DNA of 11,810 nt from an uncultured Duganella sp. (GTDB lineage Bacteria; Pseudomonadota; Gammaproteobacteria; Burkholderiales; Burkholderiaceae), in contig CAMLRG010000165.1 of the NCBI GenBank assembly GCA_946482335.1, forward strand, positions 1-11,810. The letters run 5' to 3'. Shown here piece after piece: positions 7,435-11,810 of this stretch. Made by a program: the position numbers and the translations under genes. The stretch's first letter is position 1. Each line of letters starts with the position of its first letter. The notes beneath the pieces were generated by a model. The model made no database searches. It was not told where the DNA came from and saw nothing but the letters and a program-made list of their open reading frames with translations.

Positions 7435-8334
7435 TCAGGCGCTGCGCAGGGCAGCGTGCAAGCCTATCATCACAATGTTTTCCACGTGGCGGTGCGGTAC
7501 GGGGACCGCGGGCGCGACATACGGCGCGGCGCCGCCTGAAATAATACATTCTACGGCCTGGTGCAGCTCGAATGCGCGCTCGATCGCGCCGGCCTGCGCG
7601 GCAAGGCAGCCGGTCAGGATGGCGTCGTCGGTATTGTCGGCAAAGCCTTCCGGCAGTTTGCTGCCAGGCTGGATCTGCGGCAGCTGGGCGGTGTTGCGGG
7701 CCAGCGAGGTCGCCATCAGGCCCAGGCCGGGCAGGATCATGCCGCCCAGGAAAGTACCATCGGCCGTGATCGCGTCGATGGTGGTGGCAGTCCCGCAGTT
7801 GGCCACCACGATGGCCTTGCCCGGCGCGAGCGCATGGGCGCCAATGGCGGCGGCGAAACGGTCGCAGCCCAATTGCGATGGGTTGCGGTAAGCGTTGCGC
7901 ACGCCTGCGCGCAGCGGTACGGAGGCGAACCATCCGATCGCTTGCGGCGCAATCCCCAGCTGCGGCGCGGACAGCCAGCCGGCCAGCATGTCCTTGACCG
8001 TTTGTCCGGCCACGTTGGCGATCAGAACGCGGCCAATGGCGGGGGACGGCACGCGGCTGGGCGCGGCGGGAGCGCCGTCGGGCGCCATGGACGGTGGTTT
8101 GGCGGATGGTGCTGCGGGCGGGGCGGCAGTGGCCGCGGCATCGCCGGCGGAGGGCGCGCCCGGCAGGGCGGCGGGCAGGGTGGCCAAGGCGGCGGCCAGC
8201 GCGGCGGGGAAGCCGGCGGCGTCGGCGTGCAGGTGGGCGCCTTGCGCATGCCATTCGCCGAGGGCGGCGCCGGGAGCGGCGAGCGCCCATTTGATGCGGG
8301 TATTGCCGGCGTCGATCAGCAGGTCGTACTTCAT
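7435..8334 (-). CDS. coaX: Type III pantothenate kinase CoaX
   Basis: Cytosolic kinase phosphorylating pantothenate, the first step of CoA synthesis; the type III form belongs to the acetate kinase/actin-like fold and differs from E. coli CoaA. In 299 residues I see the N-terminal phosphate loop LLIDAGNTRIKWAL (5-18), VLIANVAG (103-110), the catalytic region QLGCDRFAAAIGA with Asp158, the second loop VVANCGTATTIDAI (177-189), GGMILPGL (197-204) and the closing VENIVMIGLHAAL. A low-complexity Ala/Pro/Ser stretch at about 56-98 is inserted between the first strands and makes the protein longer than usual for CoaX (about 250-270). ATG at 8334 is chosen because the phosphate loop starts at residue 5 and the codon overlaps the birA stop (ATGA, 8331-8334); the open frame extends upstream only as a shadow of birA. 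The birA-coaX pair is common in Burkholderiales. Confidence 0.93.
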   Translation of the reverse strand: MKYDLLIDAGNTRIKWALAAPGAALGEWHAQGAHLHADAAGFPAALAAALATLPAALPGAPSAGDAAATAAPPAAPSAKPPSMAPDGAPAAPSRVPSPAIGRVLIANVAGQTVKDMLAGWLSAPQLGIAPQAIGWFASVPLRAGVRNAYRNPSQLGCDRFAAAIGAHALAPGKAIVVANCGTATTIDAITADGTFLGGMILPGLGLMATSLARNTAQLPQIQPGSKLPEGFADNTDDAILTGCLAAQAGAIERAFELHQAVECIISGGAAPYVAPAVPVPHRHVENIVMIGLHAALRSA

Positions 8335-9182
8335 GACGCGCGCCTCAATGACACGTCGCCCGACAGCACGGCCACGCGGCCGGCGGGCGTGTCGAGCAGC
8401 AGTCGCCCCTGGTCGTCGACCCCGGCCGCCAGCCCTTCCTGCTGCACCGCGCCATGGTCGAGCAGGCGCACCGGTTGCCCGCGCCAGGCTTGCAGCGCAT
8501 TCCAGCGGTCGGTAAAAGCCATGAAGCCGGTATCGTCGAATTCCGCCAGCACGGCGCACAGGCGGCTAAGCAATTGCGCCAGCAAGGCATTGCGGTCCAT
8601 TTGCGCCAGCCATGGCGCGGACGACACCGCGCGGCCGATGGCGGCCTCCATCTCGTCCGGCATCAGCAAGTTCATGCCGCAGCCGATCACGGCCCAGACG
8701 GTGCCGTCGGGCGCCGCCTGGGTCTCGACCAGGATGCCCGCCAGCTTGGCGCCATCCTTCAGGATGTCATTCGGCCACTTCAATTGCACCGGCACGCCCA
8801 GCCCGCCCACCGTTTCGGCCAGCGCCACGCCGACCGCCAGCGGCAGCCCCACCATGCGGTGCAGCGGCGCGCGGAATGGCCAGGCCACGGAGAAGGTGAG
8901 GGAAGCGCCCGGCGCCGACAGCCAGCTGCGGCCAGCCCGGCCACGGCCGGCAGTCTGCCGCTCGGCCACGCGCAGCACGGGGCCGCGCAGAACGGGGCCC
9001 GGCAGTCCGGCGCCATGCGGCCCGGCCGCATCCCCGGCGCCCGCCCTCCCGGCGCAGGGCACGCGGGCCAGCAAGTCGGCATTGGTCGAACCGGTTTCGT
9101 CGACCACCTCGATGGCGACATGTGAAGCGCTGTCGGCAACCAGCGCGCGGATCGCCCCGGCGGCGAGAGGAGATGCATTCAT
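8331..9182 (-). CDS. birA: Biotin--[acetyl-CoA-carboxylase] ligase, monofunctional BirA
   Basis: Biotin protein ligase: makes biotinyl-AMP and attaches biotin to the AccB subunit of acetyl-CoA carboxylase and other biotin enzymes. The 283 residues contain DETGSTNADLL (28-38), the biotinyl-AMP loop QTAGRGRAGRSW (76-87), KWPNDI (135-140), KLAGILVET (146-154) and the C-terminal SH3-like domain (about 233-283). The N-terminal winged helix found in E. coli BirA (321 residues) is missing, so this enzyme should not repress biotin genes by itself. A Gly/Ala/Pro-rich insertion lies at about 43-70 between the STN motif and the GRGR loop. The start ATG at 9182 overlaps the SDR stop (ATGA, 9179-9182) and is preceded by AAGGG on the minus strand. 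Its stop overlaps the coaX start, so three genes are chained by 4-bp overlaps. Confidence 0.94.
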   Translation of the reverse strand: MNASPLAAGAIRALVADSASHVAIEVVDETGSTNADLLARVPCAGRAGAGDAAGPHGAGLPGPVLRGPVLRVAERQTAGRGRAGRSWLSAPGASLTFSVAWPFRAPLHRMVGLPLAVGVALAETVGGLGVPVQLKWPNDILKDGAKLAGILVETQAAPDGTVWAVIGCGMNLLMPDEMEAAIGRAVSSAPWLAQMDRNALLAQLLSRLCAVLAEFDDTGFMAFTDRWNALQAWRGQPVRLLDHGAVQQEGLAAGVDDQGRLLLDTPAGRVAVLSGDVSLRRAS

Positions 9183-9952
9183 GCGGTGCCCTTGCGCGCC
9201 TTGTGCGGCGCCTTGGCGAAAGCCCTGTCGTACAGCCAGTTCGGCAGCATCCGCAGCAGGCGCGCGACCACGCCCATCTGCCACGGGATTACGCGGTAAC
9301 TGTCGCCGCGCGCAATGCTGCGCGCCGCGGCCGCGGCGAAATCGGCGGGCGGCATCAGGAACGGCATCGCGTATTTGTTCTTTTGCGTCATCGGCGTATC
9401 GATATAGCCGGGCGCGATGGTGACCACTTCGATCCCGCTGCCGCGCAGCTCGACGCGCAGCGATTCGCAATACACCCGCACCGCAGCCTTGGAGGCACTG
9501 TACGCGCCCCCGCCCGGCAGCCCCCGCACGCCTGCCACGCTGCCAATGCCCACCAGCCGCGCCGGTGTGCCCTGCGCCCGCATGGCGGCGACGAACGGCG
9601 CGAATGTCGCGACGGTGGCGGTGACGTTGGTCGCCACGATAGACTCGAAGACCGGCAAATCGTCGGCCAGTTCGGTGATGGTGCCGTGCGAGATGCCGGC
9701 GCTGGCGATGACGATATCGCAGCCGCCGGCATGGGCCAGGAATGCTTCGGCGGCGCGGCGCAGCGCCGCGTGGTCGGTCACGTCCGCCGCATAGCAGCGG
9801 TGCCGTTCCGCATTGGGGAGCGAGGCGGACAAAGCCTGCAGCGCATCGGCGCGGCGCCCCAGCAGGCCAAGCGTACAGCCCTGGGCGGCATAATGCGCCG
9901 CCAGTGCCGCGCCGATGCCGCTGGAAGCGCCGGTGATGAAGACGCGCTTCAA
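9179..9952 (-). CDS. Short-chain dehydrogenase/reductase (SDR), substrate unknown, TTG start
   Basis: Classical SDR of 257 residues that uses NAD(P)(H). Seen in order: cofactor loop TGASSGIG (7-14), an acidic ADVTD (56-60), ASAGI (83-87; SAG in place of the usual NAG), structural Asn109 in ATNV, catalytic Ser138, Tyr151 and Lys155 (YSASK), and APGYIDTPM (180-188). Arg33-Arg34 after the second strand suggest NADPH preference. The C-terminal region (about 196-257; MGVVARLLRMLPNWLYDRAF) is hydrophobic and basic and could touch membranes, as in SDRs acting on lipids; the substrate cannot be named from sequence. The only start that fits the fold is TTG at 9952-9950, 4 nt after the dsbA stop; no ATG is available just upstream in frame. 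It lies between dsbA and birA in the same operon and overlaps birA by 4 bp. Confidence 0.88.
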   Translation of the reverse strand: MKRVFITGASSGIGAALAAHYAAQGCTLGLLGRRADALQALSASLPNAERHRCYAADVTDHAALRRAAEAFLAHAGGCDIVIASAGISHGTITELADDLPVFESIVATNVTATVATFAPFVAAMRAQGTPARLVGIGSVAGVRGLPGGGAYSASKAAVRVYCESLRVELRGSGIEVVTIAPGYIDTPMTQKNKYAMPFLMPPADFAAAAARSIARGDSYRVIPWQMGVVARLLRMLPNWLYDRAFAKAPHKARKGTA

Positions 9953-9956
9953 AGCC

Positions 9957-10625
9957 TTACTTCTTCTCCGCCTTCGCCTTGGCGACCAGGAAGTCCAGCA
10001 CCGTCAGCGCATTGGCGTGCATCTGTGCTTCGCTTGGCTCCGGCTTGACGCCCTTGCTGGCCTCGGCAGGCGAGGTCATGTACTTGCCATCCACGATCAC
10101 CATCGGCCAGTAGTCGACGCGGTAATCGCTCATCATGCGTTCCACCCGGCGCACCTTGGCCGCCACGCCGAAGCCATTGTAGGTATCGGCAAATTTGGCC
10201 TTGTCGATGCCGTTGGCGGCGGCCCAGTCGATCACGGCCGCGTCGCTGCGCAGCGGATTATTGTGCACGTGCATGGCATCGAAGACTTTCTGATGGTTCT
10301 GCTCCACCAGTCCCAGCGATTCCAGCGTGAAGTAGAGCTTTTGCTGCGGCAGTACCGCCGGACCACGGCTCACATGGACGCGCTTGAAGACGATGTTGTC
10401 GCCCTGTTTCTTGACCCACGCAGCCAGTGAAGGCTCCAGCACGTTGCAGTGCGGGCAGTAGTAAGCGAAGAATTCGATGACTTCGACCTTCTTGCCGGTA
10501 TCGACCGGCTGGAATTCGGTCAGCACCACGTATTCCTTGCCGGCGACCGGAGCCGCCGGCGAAGCGCCGGCGCTGAAGGCAACGCCGCACAGGAATACGG
10601 CCAGGATCTGCTTGAACAGTTTCAT
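9957..10625 (-). CDS. dsbA: Periplasmic thiol:disulfide oxidoreductase DsbA
   Basis: Introduces disulfide bonds into exported proteins; normally reoxidised by membrane protein DsbB, which is not in this window. The 222 residues start with a signal peptide (LFKQILAVFLCGVAFSAGA, probable cut after Ala21). The thioredoxin-fold active site is FFAYYCPHC (Cys57 and Cys60), and the helical insertion lies at about 85-160. The cis-proline loop reads YWPM (Pro174) followed by VIVDGKY, where Val or Thr is the usual residue before the proline. ATG at 10625 is preceded by AAGGA at 10639-10635, with 9 nt spacing, overlapping the stop of the upstream SPOR gene. Length fits betaproteobacterial DsbA. Position after an FtsN-like gene suggests an envelope-assembly grouping; I see no dedicated promoter. 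Confidence 0.95.
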   Translation of the reverse strand: MKLFKQILAVFLCGVAFSAGASPAAPVAGKEYVVLTEFQPVDTGKKVEVIEFFAYYCPHCNVLEPSLAAWVKKQGDNIVFKRVHVSRGPAVLPQQKLYFTLESLGLVEQNHQKVFDAMHVHNNPLRSDAAVIDWAAANGIDKAKFADTYNGFGVAAKVRRVERMMSDYRVDYWPMVIVDGKYMTSPAEASKGVKPEPSEAQMHANALTVLDFLVAKAKAEKK

Positions 10626-10637
10626 CGTCTGTTTTCC

Positions 10638-11324
10638 TTATTTCTGGTTGCGAACGACGGCCACGTCGATGCCGTTTTCGGACAGTTTGGCGCGCACCTT
10701 GTTCATGGCTTCAACCTGGGTGAAAGGCCCCATGCGTACGCGGTGCAGCACGCCGGCATCCGTGCTGCGGTCGGAAATGGTTGCTTCAAAGCCGAGCAAG
10801 GCCAGCTTGGCGCGCGTGTTCTCCGCATCGGCGGCTTCGCGGAAGGCGCCGGCCTGCAGGTAATACACGAACTTTTCCTCGCCAGGCAATGCAGGAGCCG
10901 GGGCCGCCGCCTGGGCCGGCGGTGCCGCGCTATTGACCGGTGGCGGCGCGGCCGGCGAAGTGGCTGCCGGCGCGGGGGCCGGGGCAGGTTTGGCCGGAAC
11001 CTGGCCCTGCGCCTGGATGGTATCGACCACCTTCTGCAGTTCATCCGCAGGAGGCGGCTTGGCTTCGCGCTCGAACTCGCTGTTGGCCCGCTTCACGGCA
11101 TCCTTGTTGCCGTACATCGGCTTGTTCGGATCGGCGATCTGGCCGGATGCTTCGTCGGCCGGCTTGCCGTTCTTCGGGGCCTTATCGGTGAAGGGCGACT
11201 GGCCCTTGGTGATCATCAGCGCCACGACAACGGCGATGACCAGGCCGATGACCAGACCGATGATGATGCCAACTAAGGTATTGCCTTGTTGCTGACGCAG
11301 CGAGCGCAGGGAGCGAAAAGCCAT
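10638..11324 (-). CDS. FtsN-like SPOR domain membrane protein
   Basis: Bitopic inner-membrane protein resembling the cell-division protein FtsN of Burkholderiales. In 228 residues: a basic cytosolic N-terminus (RSLRSLRQQQG), one membrane helix (about 16-38, rich in Gly, Ile and Val), a juxtamembrane stretch (DPNKPMYGNKD, 65-75) where FtsN-type proteins carry their short activating segment, a helix (about 78-107), a Pro/Ala linker (108-148) and a C-terminal SPOR domain (about 152-228; YYLQAGAF and RVRMGPFTQ). SPOR domains bind glycan strands stripped of peptides at the division site. Function as FtsN is inferred from architecture; the essential-domain match is not shown. ATG at 11324 has AAGGA at 11333-11329 overlapping the argS stop. 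It sits between argS and dsbA, an order I recall from related genomes. Confidence 0.88.
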   Translation of the reverse strand: MAFRSLRSLRQQQGNTLVGIIIGLVIGLVIAVVVALMITKGQSPFTDKAPKNGKPADEASGQIADPNKPMYGNKDAVKRANSEFEREAKPPPADELQKVVDTIQAQGQVPAKPAPAPAPAATSPAAPPPVNSAAPPAQAAAPAPALPGEEKFVYYLQAGAFREAADAENTRAKLALLGFEATISDRSTDAGVLHRVRMGPFTQVEAMNKVRAKLSENGIDVAVVRNQK

Positions 11325-11328
11325 GTGG

Positions 11329-11333
11329 TCCTT
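11329..11333 (-). promoter_or_regulatory. Shine-Dalgarno of the FtsN-like gene fused to the argS stop
   Basis: The minus strand reads TAAGGA from 11334: the argS stop TAA is part of AAGGA, 4 nt before the ATG at 11324. It fixes the start and suggests that terminating argS ribosomes re-initiate on the next gene. Confidence 0.7.
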
Positions 11334-11810
11334 ACATTTGGTTAGGTGCGGAAACGCCGATCAGTGCCAGGCCGTTGCGCAGTACCTGGCGCGTGGCCAC
11401 CATCAGCGCCACGCGGGCCAGCTTGGTTGCCTCGTCTTCCACCAGCACTTTTTCCGCGAAGTAGAAGGAGTGCAGGGCGGCGGCCAGGTCGCGCAGGTAG
11501 AAGGCTACCTGGTGCGGGCCCAGCTCGGCCTGGGCGCGGGCCAGCATTTCCGGATACTGGGCCAGGGTGGCCAGCAGGGTTGCTTCGGTCGGCGCGGTCA
11601 GCGGCGACAGGTCGACGTTGGCCACGGAGGCTTCATCCCCGCCCCAGTTCTCCAGCATGCGGCAGATGCGCGCGTGGGCGTACTGCACGTAATAGACCGG
11701 GTTCTCGTCGGAAGTCTTGAGCGCGACGTCGACGTCGAACACGAATTCGGTGTCCGCCTTGCGCGAGATCAGGAAGAAGCGCACGGCGTCGCGGCCCTTG
11801 GTGATGTCGC
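11332..11810 (-). CDS. argS: Arginyl-tRNA synthetase, C-terminal part (5' end outside window)
   Basis: Charges tRNA-Arg with arginine in the cytosol. The reading frame is open to the window edge, so about 158 C-terminal residues are visible. They start with [17 protein letters not shown], the end of the class I catalytic half, followed by [17 protein letters not shown], the hallmark start of the DALR anticodon-binding domain, and the helical domain up to the C-terminus ([16 protein letters not shown]). A GTG at 11784 could be mistaken for a start, but it codes an internal valine in the conserved DAVRFF stretch. Stop TAA at 11334-11332. First visible gene of the minus-strand series; the promoter must lie further right. 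Confidence 0.95.
   Translation of the reverse strand, partial: DITKGRDAVRFFLISRKADTEFVFDVDVALKTSDENPVYYVQYAHARICRMLENWGGDEASVANVDLSPLTAPTEATLLATLAQYPEMLARAQAELGPHQVAFYLRDLAAALHSFYFAEKVLVEDEATKLARVALMVATRQVLRNGLALIGVSAPNQM

Noticed and set aside
7561..9423. 620-codon open frame on the plus strand across coaX, birA and SDR
   Set aside because: It is antisense to three chained, motif-complete genes; its product is low-complexity Arg/Gly/Ala-rich, typical of a shadow frame.
10555..10571. GCCGGC repeat able to form a small hairpin in dsbA
   Set aside because: It falls in the signal-peptide end and mature N-terminus, where Ala, Gly and Pro codons naturally give GCC/GGC runs; no sign of a regulatory role.

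Overview
The window is GC-rich, gene-dense chromosomal DNA from a betaproteobacterium. Gene content, gene order and protein style point to the Burkholderiales, most likely the Oxalobacteraceae (Massilia/Janthinobacterium/Duganella-like). That placement is inferred from recognition of the proteins, not from a database search. I see no mobile elements, tRNA or rRNA genes, CRISPR arrays or signs of recent transfer. Twelve protein genes plus one small intergenic hairpin account for nearly every base.

Left half, plus strand (1-6733): the cell-elongation (rod-shape) operon. It starts inside mreB (5' end outside the window) and continues with mreC, mreD, mrdA (PBP2), mrdB/rodA and rlpA. MreB, MreC, MreD, PBP2 and RodA form the elongasome, which inserts peptidoglycan along the side wall: RodA polymerises glycan strands and PBP2 cross-links them. 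RlpA is a lipoprotein lytic transglycosylase with a SPOR domain. Junctions are very tight: mreC/mreD and rodA/rlpA overlap in ATGA, and mrdA/rodA uses a stop codon fused to a Shine-Dalgarno sequence. The one real gap, between mreB and mreC, holds a perfect 9-bp hairpin with a GCAA loop. It probably sets the ratio of mreB to the downstream genes.

Right half, minus strand (6720-11810, read right to left): argS (3' part), an FtsN-like membrane SPOR protein, dsbA, a short-chain dehydrogenase, birA (biotin protein ligase without a DNA-binding domain), coaX (type III pantothenate kinase) and a second membrane SPOR protein. Spacing of -4 to +16 nt suggests one transcription unit whose promoter lies outside the window. 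It mixes translation, envelope biogenesis and cofactor supply (biotin and CoA). The two operons converge, and the last genes (rlpA and the SPOR gene) overlap tail to tail by 14 bp, so two SPOR-domain proteins face each other with a third 4 kb away.

I found no convincing undescribed system. The points worth a second look are small: the mreB-mreC hairpin, a repeated stop/Shine-Dalgarno fusion at gene junctions, non-ATG starts in two genes, an unusual residue beside the DsbA cis-proline, a changed PBP2 motif, and Ala/Pro- or Gly/Pro-rich insertions in CoaX, BirA, MreC and PBP2.
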